Shown: piece by piece, positions 50,001-60,558 of the stretch | How positions within the stretch are numbered: position 1 is the first letter of the stretch | Layout: each line of letters starts with the position of its first letter | Origin: Ptiloglossa arizonensis | Taxonomy: Eukaryota; Arthropoda; Insecta; Hymenoptera; Colletidae | Assembly: GCF_051014685.1 (NCBI RefSeq) | Contig: NC_135060.1 | Coordinates: 1,240,001 to 1,304,000 of the forward strand | DNA: 64,000 nucleotides | Reading direction: 5' to 3' | The notes under the pieces: generated by a model | Databases searched by the model: none | Told to the model about the DNA's origin: nothing | The model's input: only the letters and a program-made list of their open reading frames with translations | Made by a program: the position numbers and the translations under genes

Positions 50001-53000
50001 CGGATCGAATCCGAGTCGATAAATGGGATTACCGTAGAATTTGAAGAGGTGGACTCGAGCCATCGAGCGCGATTGTCTCTCGCATTCCGTTCAAGGGTGG
50101 TAGTTTATGGCCTTGTCCGCGCGAAGTGCACCAATGTCCCCTGCGCGTGCTTCGCGTTCAAATCGTACGTTTTCGAAACCTACCCGGATTTACGACGCGA
50201 CTCGACGCTCATTAAAGGAATGATTGATCAGCCGTATCTCGATTCCGAATAGTGATCCTTTGAACCGATTTTTCCCCCGTACCTTGGGCGCGACTTGCTT
50301 CTTCCTAGCCAGGAATGCGATTTCATTTACAACGCGTAAAAAGGTAACAAAGAGAGATTTCATACGGCAAACGTAAAGGTAACGATCGAAACATAAAGAC
50401 GATGTCGTTGTCGACTCGGCTGGCTACGTGCACGTCTTATTACAGGATCCGTGCTTTACGCGCGCGAGTCTTTGCTAACGAGGATCGTGAAAGGGAGTAA
50501 TGACACGGCCGGACGCGGTCGAGAGGCGTCGCTCAACAACAGGGGAATAAATTTGCTTACCGGTTTAGCGAACGATCCAAGCTGGACATACCTTGGTCTG
50601 CCTGCTGTCGTTTCAAGATCAGTGACTGGTTCTCACAGCCATCTTTTCGAGTCATTTAATTATTCTCGCGTCCCCTCGCCCGCCGATTCGACCCACAATT
50701 TCGCCGGATGAAAATATTCCGACGTCTTGGCTAGAGTGTTGCAGTCGTTGCAAAACCTGACCGTTAGACGGACAACGAGTGGTTCCATTCGCCCATTAAG
50801 TGGGTCGTCAGTGTCCTATTCGAAGGACATTCGAAAATAGTTTAGGGATATTGGAATTTATTCCAACATCGTATCATTTTTAAGGCACGAAGCTGACGCA
50901 AGAATAAATCGCTGTGTAATTTCTTTTGTAATCTTTCTTACAATACATTACGAAGAAATACCCAAATGCTCTACCATTGGAACATTTCACTGTTCGAACA
51001 TTCTGTTGTTCAAAATAGCATATCCATGTGGAATATCCCTCCTCTTATCGAAACATTCTTCTATAACGGCTAAGACTAATTCCGATCGTCACAATTTAGC
51101 GCGAAACCGGTAACGTATGCGTTCATATCTAAGAATAGCATCGAAGCAGAACTGTATGAGTAACTATGGAAACGAGACACGAAATACTTTATAAATTGAA
51201 TCTACGGGTAAAATCGAAAAGGTATTTTTTTTGCGGTATTACAAATTCACCGTAGAATGCGATCGTAGAACGATCGCAGGAAATTCAAACTTTCGAATCA
51301 CATACGGCTGATACCTAACGATAAAAATATAATTCGATTCGATAAATGTACTAAAAGAATATCCCATTTGCTAAAATATAAGTAACACCTACGCGATCGG
51401 TAATTGCCGTTTCTGAGGCACTCGCGAATAAAATAATGAAAAAAAAATAATCCAAGAGAAGCGAGTGTTCTGTTATCCTAGAGTTCCCGTACCCTAAAAG
51501 TCTTGTCTCCCTATCGGTATGAATAATGGAGGTTCTACCGCGATCAAATTTGAAATTCAAATTCATTAATTTCGGAAATGGTCGATTAACTATCCCCGAT
51601 GTCTTAATTCGCGAATGAAATTCTCGATCCGCGAAAAGTTATCGTTCCGCGAAGAGCTCTCGTAAGTTGCGCGCGGCCATTCTACGTTTTCCCCGTTCGT
51701 GTAAAATATATTTACGCGAGAAGTATTCAGCCTCGAAGCACTCATCGGTAAACATTAAACCACTCTCGATCTCCAGGTTGAAACTCGTTTCCCGTTTTCT
51801 CTGTATCGCGTAAATTTCTGTTCCGCCTTAGGGGTTGATCCCCGAGCGGCGCAAAGCGAGCGACCAAAGAAGAGGAAAGAAAGGGATTTCCTCGATCGTA
51901 GTCGCGTCGCCAGGATGCGGGGCATTCTTGTACATCGCTGGACGTAATGCTTAACTCGAAGGGACGAGCGGGCGCCTGGAAGGACACCATTATCATAGCT
52001 CAGAGGCGCGCGCGAGCCGCGCGACAAATCAAATCTCTGCCAAGCGAGTGGAAGCGGAACGAGGAGAGATCCCGGGAAGAAGAGGAATCGTAATAGAGAG
52101 ACGCTACTGGAATTTCACCAGACGCGTTCGCCACGAGCCATTGAACAGTTATCGCTGTCGCAACGTTCAATGAGCGGATAACCGACTGCAAGGACTTCCG
52201 GTTTAATAAACGCCCGGCGAGGACGGTCTCTCGTGGATGCGTTCTTGAATAACGCGACCAAGAAATACACGGCGACGCCTGTGCGTTGCCAGAGCATAAC
52301 GTTCTTCTCGATTGGAATATTTATTCCGTCGACTTTGTTTATGCTCCGTAAACGACCAACCGATCATTTTTTATTTATTTCGGTGCAGATTTACCCTGCA
52401 CTCTGTACAATTCGTGCGTGCTCTTGAACGTTCGATCGACGGATTATATTTTGTTCGTTAGCAACGATAATGCGATTCAAAGATTACTCGGAAGTAGATT
52501 ACGGAACGTCTAAAACTTGTGGAAGTTTCTTCGTAAAAGTGGAGTTGGCTGAATTATCGTTTTCGATTCAAATAGTTACAATGAAACAGTACCGATAGAG
52601 CCGAGAACCTCTACGTTGAAACAATGCGTTCCGCGTTTTCAAAGACTGAAAAAGTTTGAACGTCTCGATATCCATCGGCCAGTGTCTACGACTATCAGCA
52701 TCGACTCGAATGTGCTGTTTACGTAGCGCGTCGTCGGCTTCCGGTGAAATCATCGCACTCCTGCGACGTAACTCGTAGAGCGTGGCCATACTTAATACGG
52801 TCGAACTTTCGTGTCAACCGGATAATGTCGTTTTAGGAGAGAGTAAAGAATAAGAACGTTTCAAAACCGATTATACGTGGTATAAAGCTAAAATAAGTAC
52901 GCGATTGCAATAATTGTTACCGTCCGATCGAGTTTGTCCTGGAAAAGCCACGGTCAACCTAGAGAAGAACCAAGAGTCGCGAGGTAACGAATAATCGAAT

Positions 53001-53170
53001 AAATTTCAATGAAGTATTCCGTGTTCGGTAGAATGTCTTCGCGAAGGAATCCTATATTTCTATCTGTACTCCGTTTATCGTTAGCCGCAGCTTTCGCTAT
53101 ACGGGCGCCCGGATATTGACGCAAGGGTTAACAATGCTCCCAACCCCGTGGAGAGAAATTTTCTCCCGTT
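47059..53170. other. Unannotated stretch, no gene seen
   Basis: Nothing here is recognised as a gene. A GGCGCCATCT sequence at 47094-47103 reads AGATGGCGCC on the minus strand, matching the core described for insect CTCF. A perfect 5-bp stem with 7-nt loop (CTCGG-ATCGAAT-CCGAG, 49999-50015) resembles a tRNA T-arm, but no other tRNA arms accompany it. Frames up to 90 codons occur on both strands without domains. Confidence 0.4.
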
Positions 53171-53206
53171 AAAAAAGAAAAAAGAAAAGAAAAAAAAGAA
53201 AAAAGA
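53171..53206. repeat. A-rich AAAAAG microsatellite
   Basis: A purine-only tract of A-runs is separated by single G residues. It gives a Phe-rich string on the minus strand. Confidence 0.85.
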
Positions 53207-53418
53207 ATTCCGTTCGCAATTCCAGCCGGTAGGAGGCCTTCGAGTAAACTGGTCTTTACGAAATCGAGGTTGAACCGTCACAACGACGTCGGTGGCGGCG
53301 CGGAAGGGTGGGAGTGGGGTGACACAAGAAACAAAGAAGGAGTATCGGGTCGTAGAAGGAAGGGGAATAAAAAGTCGCGCGGTAACCGCATTTCGTTCTC
53401 AGCGTACCTCCGCGCGGT

Positions 53419-53477
53419 ACGGGGCGAGGGGCGGGGGGCGAGGGGCGAGGGGCAAGGGGCGAGGAGCGAGGAGCGGG
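53419..53477 (+). repeat. G-rich minisatellite (GAGGGGC)n with G-quadruplex potential
   Basis: Imperfect 7-bp GAGGGGC units repeat for about 60 bases. At least six runs of four or more G at 53421-53460 are separated by one to three bases, so several alternative quadruplexes are possible on the plus strand. A second cluster with longer loops lies at 53531-53573. The tract sits in a GC-rich island. Frames across it on both strands are compositional. Confidence 0.85.
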
Positions 53478-53766
53478 AAAGGTGACGAGAGAGTCGTCGC
53501 GGGACGACGAGGTACGCTCGTTCGGAGGAAGGGGGCGGCCGTTGGTGGGGGGCAGGAGTTTCGGGGAGGGGGGATCGGCATAGAGAAAGACATTTCCCAC
53601 AGATCAAAGCCGCTATACCCGTCTTAGCTTCACGCGAGCGTAACAGAAGCCATGCGCGTAATTTATAGAAGCCGGAAAGCAACAGCTTACAAAAACAGTT
53701 ATAAAAATGACAAGTTTACCATGCGTGCGAGGACGACGCAGCCGGTCGGGGCACTCGACCGTTCAC

Positions 53767-53878
53767 TCGACGTCGTCGTCGTCGTCGTCGTTGTCGTCTT
53801 CGTCTTCGTCTTCGTCTTCGTCTTCGTCTTCGTCTTCGTCTTCGTCGTGGTCGTGGTCGTGGTCGTCGTCGACGAGCG
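53767..53878. repeat. Compound trinucleotide/hexanucleotide microsatellite (GTC, TTCGTC, GTGGTC)n
   Basis: About 110 bases comprise a GTC block, then about eight TTCGTC units, then GTGGTC units, then GTCGTC. On the minus strand it encodes an Asp/Glu/His string in a 65-codon frame; on the plus strand it gives Val/Phe or Ser strings. The frames owe their openness to the repeat. An acidic low-complexity protein segment is possible but unsupported by flanking coding sequence. Confidence 0.95.
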
Positions 53879-54284
53879 TCGCGAGAGGAGCTACCCGAAC
53901 GACACGACGCCCCGCGTAATCGTGACGGACGTAATAATCGCTGAGACGCGGCGGCGTCACACCTCGTGCGCCACTCTGGCTAAGCGCTCGCTTACAATTA
54001 TCGAACGAACAAAGGGCGGGCGGCGCGGACTCCTCGCGTTACCCGGGATCGCGGCGCGGCTGTTTGGTTTCAGGGACCTTGGAATAATTTAAGCGATGAC
54101 GGGCGGATCTAGTTTCTTTCCTCTCTGTCTTTCGCTGCGTCGCGAAACGCCGCAGGTAGTCCGAGGATACGCGCAGTTCGGGAACTAGTACGCTGGAACC
54201 ACGATTCTCCAGAGTGATCGGGAAGAGGGAGACACCGCCGCGCGAATAAACGAACTTTCCGACGGTGGAATTATTTCCGTTATT
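53879..54284. other. Unannotated GC-rich stretch
   Basis: CpG-rich sequence continues from the microsatellite to about 54130. No domain, repeat or RNA gene is seen. Confidence 0.45.
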
Positions 54285-54700
54285 AATTCGCCTGTACGGT
54301 GGAACGCCGATTACGCGAACTAATCGAGAGACAGCTGTTGGGATGATCGTTTATCGTGCAGAACTCACCGGTGCCAAAATGGCAGAAATTTTTTCATTTA
54401 TGGTAGAACATCGACTGTTACGACTAATCGAGAGACAGCTGTTGGAACGATCGTTGATCGCGCAGAACTCACCGGTGCCAAAATGGCAGAAATTTTTTTA
54501 TTTATGGTAGAACCTCGACTGTTTCAACGGAGAGGGAAATTATGCGTGCGGACGATCGTTGATCGCGCGGAACGCACTAATGTCGCATTTGCACCGATTT
54601 TTTGTTCGCAGTAGAACGAACACTATTCGAACTTGCGAGAGAGAGATTATCCATTCGGACGATCGTTTTGGAAGAACCTGCGAGTACATCGTAGAACGAG
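54285..54700. repeat. Tandem repeat, about 104-bp unit, nearly 4 copies
   Basis: CTAATCGAGAGACAGCTGTT at 54320 recurs exactly at 54424. CAGAACTCACCGGTGCCAAA plus ATGGCAGAAATTTTTT follows in both. More eroded units are marked by GACGATCGTTGATCGCGCGG near 54550 and GGACGATCGTTTTGG near 54658. A partial unit precedes at about 54285. Units 1 and 2 are nearly identical, so the latest duplication is recent compared with most others in the window. Confidence 0.92.
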
Positions 54701-55034
54701 CGCAAGTAATGGATATTTGTCGCGTAAAAAAATACGTATATAACGAGGGAAATATATTGTAAAAAGATTATTAATCGATCTAAAATCCCGCAAAATTTCC
54801 AACACCTTTTAAAACAAACGTCTGCGAAACGTCTATTTCATTTTGTCGTTTCGGTCACTGTAGTACAATATTTAACGCACTTTCAGTTTCGCAGTGCACA
54901 ATGCATGGGTCGATACATCCCGCCATGTTTTCATCCGCGTCATCATTTTTGTTCAGAATGGATACACACGCGACCCATTGTGTCGGGCAATCGGTTATCC
55001 GGGTAACTAAAATTCGGATAATCGTCGTTTCGAA

Positions 55035-55103
55035 TAATCTACGTTCTATTGTATTTCGAAGAAATGAACATTTCGGTTAATCTACGTTCTACTGTATTTC
55101 GAA
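55035..55103. repeat. Direct duplication, 43-bp offset
   Basis: TAATCTACGTTCTATTGTAT plus TTCGAA at 55035 recurs as TAATCTACGTTCTACTGTAT plus TTCGAA at 55078. Upstream at 54990-55034, GGTTATCCGGGTAAC and TTCGGATAATCG resemble ends of pogo-type transposons. Confidence 0.85.
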
Positions 55104-56011
55104 CGTTTCGTTTTAACGTTCGACTTACGCTTGGAAAAAATGAAAGTTATCCATTATCTGCGCGACGTTCTGCTCAGATTCGAACGAGATTACTATTCGA
55201 CTTCGAAGAGAGAGGTCGACAACGGCGGTGCTGATCGTATCGATCGTGTTCGTGCAAGTATCGCTGGCTGTTTGAACAGAATTTGTGCTAATTTCTGTCG
55301 TACAAATAAAAAAGTTGCAAACGAGCAGTTGTATAATTATAGCGCGTTGGTAACGGTGGAAGAAAAATTAACACATCTCGCGATTATCGTTCTCGCTACG
55401 TGCCCACTTGAAACACAGTCAACGATTTTCTAGACTAGCCAGTTGATTGTTCAAACTACGATGGGCAGTTGAATTACAAAACCACCGGTCTCTCTTCGAC
55501 CGAAATTCACTTTATTTCCCAACGAACCTATTTTAATTTTTCAATCGATACTGTCGCGTAATTTTTTTCTCGTTAATGTATACCTTCGTTTCCCGTCACG
55601 TTAGTGCCTCGAGACATCTTTCAGGAAGTTTGATTCGTCTTTCGAGTCGTGTTCGTTCTACGCAACGATAACAACCTATAGTCTCGATTTCGAAGGCTGT
55701 AACGCGCGCTCTATTTTCACGCGAATCGAAATACGTGTACGCATCTGAAATAAATCACGATATTGTAAATTGCGTTTAATATTAGGGGACCGTTTGAAGT
55801 TCGTAGGTGGACGTTTCCTGCACTATTTCACCCAGACATCGTCAAGGTATATTTTCCACGCGATAGTACGAGTTTACTTCTCGTTCGACAAATTATTGCC
55901 GACGCAAACGGTCCTGCCCGTACATCGTCTAAACGACGACGTCAACGACACCGACACGAGCATCGTGAGCCTCGAGACGGAATACTCGCTTACAATTATT
56001 ACTCGTCTAAC
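55104..56011. other. Unannotated stretch, no gene seen
   Basis: This is ordinary unique DNA. Frames of 100 codons (55131-55433) and 119 codons (55770-56129) show no domain; the second runs into the next duplication. Confidence 0.45.
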
Positions 56012-56530
56012 ACGAATCTCGCGGCATTTTCAACAACCGTGGGAAATTCGTATTAATCGGGACCCAGTTGTCTGCCCGATCGGAACGCGCCGAAAGTATC
56101 CCGAAGACGAAATCTCGATTCGCGAGTAAATTCGAATCGCGCGGGCTTTTCGTGGAATCGTCGACGAAACGCTCGATTTTCGCCGATCGAAGCGATACTC
56201 GTTGTCGTCGCGAAAAAAAATTCACCTTGATCAGAACCCGGGCGTTTAAAATATCGCGAAGAAGGAAAAACTCCGGTCACTCGAATAAATTTCAATGGCG
56301 TAAAATTTCTACGGGATCGCCTCGATCGATAGCCAGCGAGCGTTCAAGTGCATCGAAAGTATCGGGAAGAAAAATGGAAACTCGTGGAACGAATTTGAAT
56401 CGCGCGAGCGTTCGATGAAAGATCCGATTTACCGATCGCAGCGATCCTTGTCGGCGTCGCGAGCAAAATTCGTCGGCTATTAATACCGAGAGCAGCGTTG
56501 CAAAAGGATCAGAAAACGCTGAAGCGCTTC
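56012..56530. repeat. Tandem duplication, about 263-bp unit, 2 copies
   Basis: CGAAAGTATCCCGAAGA at 56091 recurs as CGAAAGTATCGGGAAGA at 56354. Both are followed by TTCGAATCGCGCGGGC or TTGAATCGCGCGAGCG, then CCGATCGAAGCGAT or CCGATCGCAGCGAT, then TTGTCGTCGCGA or TTGTCGGCGTCGCGA. Upstream parts (AAATTTCTACGGGATCG against AAATTCGTATTAATCGG) also align. It is the longest unit among the window's duplications. Minus-strand frames over the two copies share a diverged peptide for that reason. Confidence 0.85.
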
Positions 56531-56682
56531 GAGAGCGTTTGCTTCGGCGTTGGCGTCGCGCGAGCCGCATACCATATCTAATAATGAAATAACTCAAATA
56601 ATTCAAAAGGAGTTATGCGAATGCCTTATCGTCCTGACGCTTTGGATTACCCGGCCGAACGATGCCGCGCCGGGGAGGATGG

Positions 56683-56750
56683 ACGAGGCGGAGGCGGAGG
56701 CGACGGAGGCGACGGAGGCGACGGAGGCGACGGAGGCGGCGGAGGCGGCC
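56683..56750. repeat. 9-bp minisatellite (GACGGAGGC)n
   Basis: About seven GC-rich units of GACGGAGGC or GGCGGAGGC give Glu-Ala-Thr repeats on the plus strand and Pro/Ser repeats on the minus strand. The surrounding 75-codon plus-strand frame is explained by the repeat. Confidence 0.95.
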
Positions 56751-56978
56751 GAGCCGGTGGTGGGAGCGTATTTTTAGAATGATCTATGTCTCCGTTTGAT
56801 TCCGAAGATTGCACTCTACGGCACCGAGAAACTAAGAGTCTTAACGGGATCTGGTTACGGGCCTGACGCCGCGTGTTTTCGGATTCCTGGCTTCGTCCTG
56901 AACACGCTATCGGTAACACGGATCTACCTTCTCGCCTTCCTTCTTCTACCTTCGTTGACAGACTGGGCCGCCGGGTTC

Positions 56979-57488
56979 ATGCCGATCCAGATTCCACGAT
57001 ATCCTCTTCGTCACTTTTTCCCCTACCCTTCCGGACACCGTCTCGAAAATTTCTACGTCGCGTCGATCCTCCGACACCAAACCGTGGAAATAACCATCCC
57101 CGGTGCATCTGTCCGGTATCTCGCCGAAGGGAACCCTCGACGCGGTTCACTTAGATCGCAACTTTCCCTTACCTACGGACAGATTATTTTTACAAGAAAT
57201 TTTCGGTTGAAAATCATTGCACCTGGTAGATATCGAAACGAGGACAAAGAACGTACAAAGTACTCCAAAGTCTGCGAGGGGGAATTAAAAATATACGGCA
57301 AATTGATTTTGCACAGTGGTAAACTACCTACGCGATTTAACCAGAGGGAAGCTACATTGTTACAATTTTGTGTCACTTGTTTGAAAGAATTTGGTTCAGA
57401 GACCTCGGAAACTCTTCGTTCGGGAATGCTCGCGCTCGTCCGATTCTTGGATTCTGACACCGTTCAATTATATTTAGACATTGATTAA
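56979..57488 (+). CDS. Uncertain open frame, unknown product
   Basis: The frame is open from an ATG at 56979 to TAA at 57486 (169 residues). It also has open sequence upstream to about 56796. I recognise no domain. The first part is Pro/Arg-rich. The last third (from about QREATLLQF through LVRFLDSDTVQLYLDID) has a balanced, protein-like composition and persists through AT-richer DNA, which is why I list it. Against it: the opposite strand is also open over 57173-57460, there is no clear splice context, and the length is within what composition could give by chance. Confidence 0.15.
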   Translation: MPIQIPRYPLRHFFPYPSGHRLENFYVASILRHQTVEITIPGASVRYLAEGNPRRGSLRSQLSLTYGQIIFTRNFRLKIIAPGRYRNEDKERTKYSKVCEGELKIYGKLILHSGKLPTRFNQREATLLQFCVTCLKEFGSETSETLRSGMLALVRFLDSDTVQLYLDID

Positions 57489-58379
57489 CGCGATGTTCGG
57501 TAAAATCCAATTCGGACTTCGTCCACTTAAGATTACCACGGTTTCGGCAGATTATAAATCGAAATCAATCATACTTCCGGAAACGTAAAGTAACTTGTCT
57601 GATAAGTCTGTCAGTGATACTCGCGTCAGATGTAATCGAATCAGCCCGGCAGAGCGCGTCGCAGAATAGAACAATTAATAAGAATGAAACTGACAGAGTG
57701 AATTCAATTAGAAACATCGATCGGAAGGTGCAAGAAAATCTAAAATATCTCTAACCCTCCCCCCTTCGATTTTATCGCGTTTCTCGATGAGAAACATTGG
57801 ATTATTATTAGAAGAACGGAAAGTTCGATAGCGTAACGATACTCGATAAACGAAACGATTTTTTCTCGAATAATTGTAACAAAAGTATCCCTATCGAATT
57901 TGTCGTACACTTGTTTCTTAGACAAACGAAAGAGTCGATACGAATCACAGAAATCTATTCAGATACAATTATTATAAATTAATAATTTTATATAAATTGA
58001 AGGTTAAAAATGTTGAATCCCCGAAGAAAAAATAGTAGCTTGTAAAGAATCACGAGGCTCCATCTTTGCGAAAGGAAGAGGTAGCCAAAGTACCCTCTGG
58101 TAGATCTTTTACGAAAGATTCGTTGGTCGTTCGCGTTACGTGTTGCATTGCGCGAAGATCGTAGGTTTTTACGAACGATTCCGCGGTGGTTCCAAACCGG
58201 TGGACACGGATACGCCGAAGACAACGCGCAAGACAAATAATCGGAGTAAAAAGGACCAAGGTAGGCCGGTCGGGGGAAGGAGATGGAAGGGAAACGAAAA
58301 AAACGAAGCCACGGCGTCGCGCACGAGGGGCCACGATCAAGATCGCGAGATCTAACCAGAGGGCTAGCCACTCATTTGA
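57489..58379. other. Unannotated stretch, no gene seen
   Basis: The sequence is AT-rich to about 58050 and then rises in GC. No repeat or gene is recognised. Confidence 0.45.
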
Positions 58380-58616
58380 CGCGCTATATTTATCGGTGAT
58401 CTTGCCGAGTTTTCCGACCCCTGCCGGCAGATCTACGTGCCTCGTATGCAGCTCGATAACGCGGTCGATCCTCCCCGTGCGCATTTGCACCGAGTATATG
58501 CGTGCATCTCCGAACAATGCTTGTACGGCCAGCTGTCGTGCGTGAGCAAGCGCGGCCGCATGATTCAGAAGATGCACCCTGCATGCACGGGAGCGCTCAT
58601 TAACGCTTATCAATAA
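58380..58616 (+). CDS. Uncertain exon-like frame, Cys-containing, unknown product
   Basis: The frame between TGA at 58377 and TAA at 58614 encodes 78 residues. It has high GC at third codon positions and a protein-like composition, including ACISEQCLYGQLSC and KMHPACTGALINAYQ. A pyrimidine-leaning CCCCTGCCGGCAG ends at 58430, directly before ATC, and could be an acceptor, making 58431-58616 a terminal exon. The first ATG is at 58446. I recognise no family, and the minus strand is open too (58050-58613), so this may be only a GC-rich island. Confidence 0.15.
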   Translation, partial: RAIFIGDLAEFSDPCRQIYVPRMQLDNAVDPPRAHLHRVYACISEQCLYGQLSCVSKRGRMIQKMHPACTGALINAYQ

Positions 58617-60522
58617 TTACGTTTCTACATTTATCGCGTAACAAGCGAGGCCCGTCTCGTCATTAAACGGCGTTCCCGGCTCGGCCACGGTAGGGACACG
58701 GTCTACTTGCCTCGACCTCGGCTGATTCGCGTCTTCGGAGCTGCGCGGTTGCGCAGACGATGATGGATCGCGTTCGACGAATCGTGGAACCGCGTGGCCC
58801 ATACCTGCTACCGGCGATCGTTCTTCAACGATGGCGTTTGTCCTTCGATCTACAACCGAAAACCTATCGAAATTATCCCTTACGGAAACAACACGCATCT
58901 TAGACGGGAAATTATACAATTATAGATTGTATTTATGTCGAGGAAAACTTCTCAAAATTGTGCAGTTTTTCAATGCAAGATTTCGTTCGAAGGAAGAACA
59001 ACTTTCAACATCTGTTCGCGTATACCGAACTTGACGAATTTCGTTGCGCGATACTCGTACTTCCATTCGCGTTGATTATATTCCGTAACGAGAGTACACC
59101 AGAAGCGGAACTTTCAGTTTTCTAACAATTCGTTTCGTTAGCCTACTTTTTAATCGTCGAATGTGTCCATTTTGTTGTACGCATCGAGCGAAGAGGTGGT
59201 CACACTGTCCACGGTGTTTATAAATGTACCGTGTAGCGTAGCAATATTTGTCGAGAAACTGGAACAACCGTAATCGAAAATAATACCTCGTACCGAAAAA
59301 CGTTCTCCCGTATTTTCGATCGGTTTCGTAAGGTGAAACGACCACGGTTCCCGGACAAATATCGTTTCGTTAAAAGTGTTCGTTTCGAAGTCCCCTACCC
59401 TACCTTCCCCGGAGAAAGATTAAAGAGTAGCACTCGAGGAGCTCTCGGTGCAAAATTGTTCACGCTTCTATAGCCCAATTATGACCAATATCGAGCAGAA
59501 GCGTGAAAGCAGTCAGCGATAAAATTCTCGAACAACTCCGGCATTAATTAGACCGATTCAATTCTAGATATACAAACTATTTTCGTAGTTACTTCATTTC
59601 TGAATCGTTGAAGCCGGCGATAATGCCAGCGATTAGTCGAGCTTGAACAAAAGCGGCAGGAATTACGTATTTCTTTATGGAAGCCGGATGTTGCTTTCCT
59701 TAATAATTCTGTCTTCTACACACCGTTTCTTTCGCGAAAACTGCAAATAACCGGGAAGTAGAAGTTATTTCCTATAACGCGGCTACACGATATGCCGAAC
59801 GCGCGTTCAATGGAAAACTGAATCCGTACTAATGAATGTTTCGAGTTCCCATCGGTCTCTTGCCGATTTCACTTTGTACGCCGTTAAGTATACGTTCCGA
59901 GAAAGGAGCCGGGAGTCGAGTATTATTTGTCACCGGCCGAAACGTTTTTGTCTCGGTATCGAACGTCCCCGTGACGACGAACGATAAGCGAGCCACGATT
60001 TCCGATGCACCCCTGGCCGACCGAGTGCATTACTTTCCGACGAAGATGGAACCGATAAGATCGAAGTCCGCCGCCTAATGAATTCCATGGCTCGCGCATG
60101 AAATGCTACATACGCGATTAATATCGTCTTTTGGTCGGTTGGAAAAGTTATGCCCGTTAGCGACGGCTATTTAAGTAGTTGGTGTCTCACAATGTTGCTT
60201 CGTTACGAGCGATACATTATATTTCACGGCGCGGTCGGTTCGCCCGGCGCGATCATTATGCGTCTTGTAACAAAAGCTCGCGTGATTCATTACGGGGCAC
60301 GCATTGTACGCAGCTTCGGAAATATTCGCGAACAAAACGCGGATCTCTGTTCGACGAGCGATCAGCGATTCGCGATGCATCGGTTCGCCCGTTTTATCGA
60401 CCGCGAACAACGTTTCGCCTTAAACGTTTCGGTTCTTTTATTCGTCGCAGCTGAGCCGGTGTAAATGTTTCATTTTTCAAGATTGTCCAGCTCCTACGAC
60501 GTATATCGTTGACGCGTTACGC
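58617..60522. other. Unannotated stretch, no gene seen
   Basis: This is unique sequence. Overlapping frames of 79-104 codons at 60150-60464 on both strands show no domain. Confidence 0.45.
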
Positions 60523-60558
60523 GCCGTGTGGGTCGTGTGGGTCGTGTGGGTCGTGTGC
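60523..60558. repeat. 10-bp minisatellite (GTCGTGTGGG), about 3.5 copies
   Basis: CCGTGTGG followed by three perfect GTCGTGTGG-type units ends in GTCGTGTGCG. Confidence 0.9.

Noticed and set aside
49950..50030. Possible tRNA from the T-arm-like hairpin CTCGG-ATCGAAT-CCGAG
   Set aside because: The stem is perfect, but no D arm, anticodon arm or acceptor stem can be built upstream.
53278..53682. Pro/Arg-rich frames of 110-134 codons on both strands
   Set aside because: They are generated by the G-rich minisatellite and high GC; there are no domains.
53763..53960. Acidic Asp/Glu-rich minus-strand protein segment
   Set aside because: It is entirely the product of the compound trinucleotide repeat, with no supporting coding flanks.
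58050..58613. 187-codon minus-strand frame
   Set aside because: It has no recognised domain, lies over a GC-rich island, and overlaps open frames on the plus strand.
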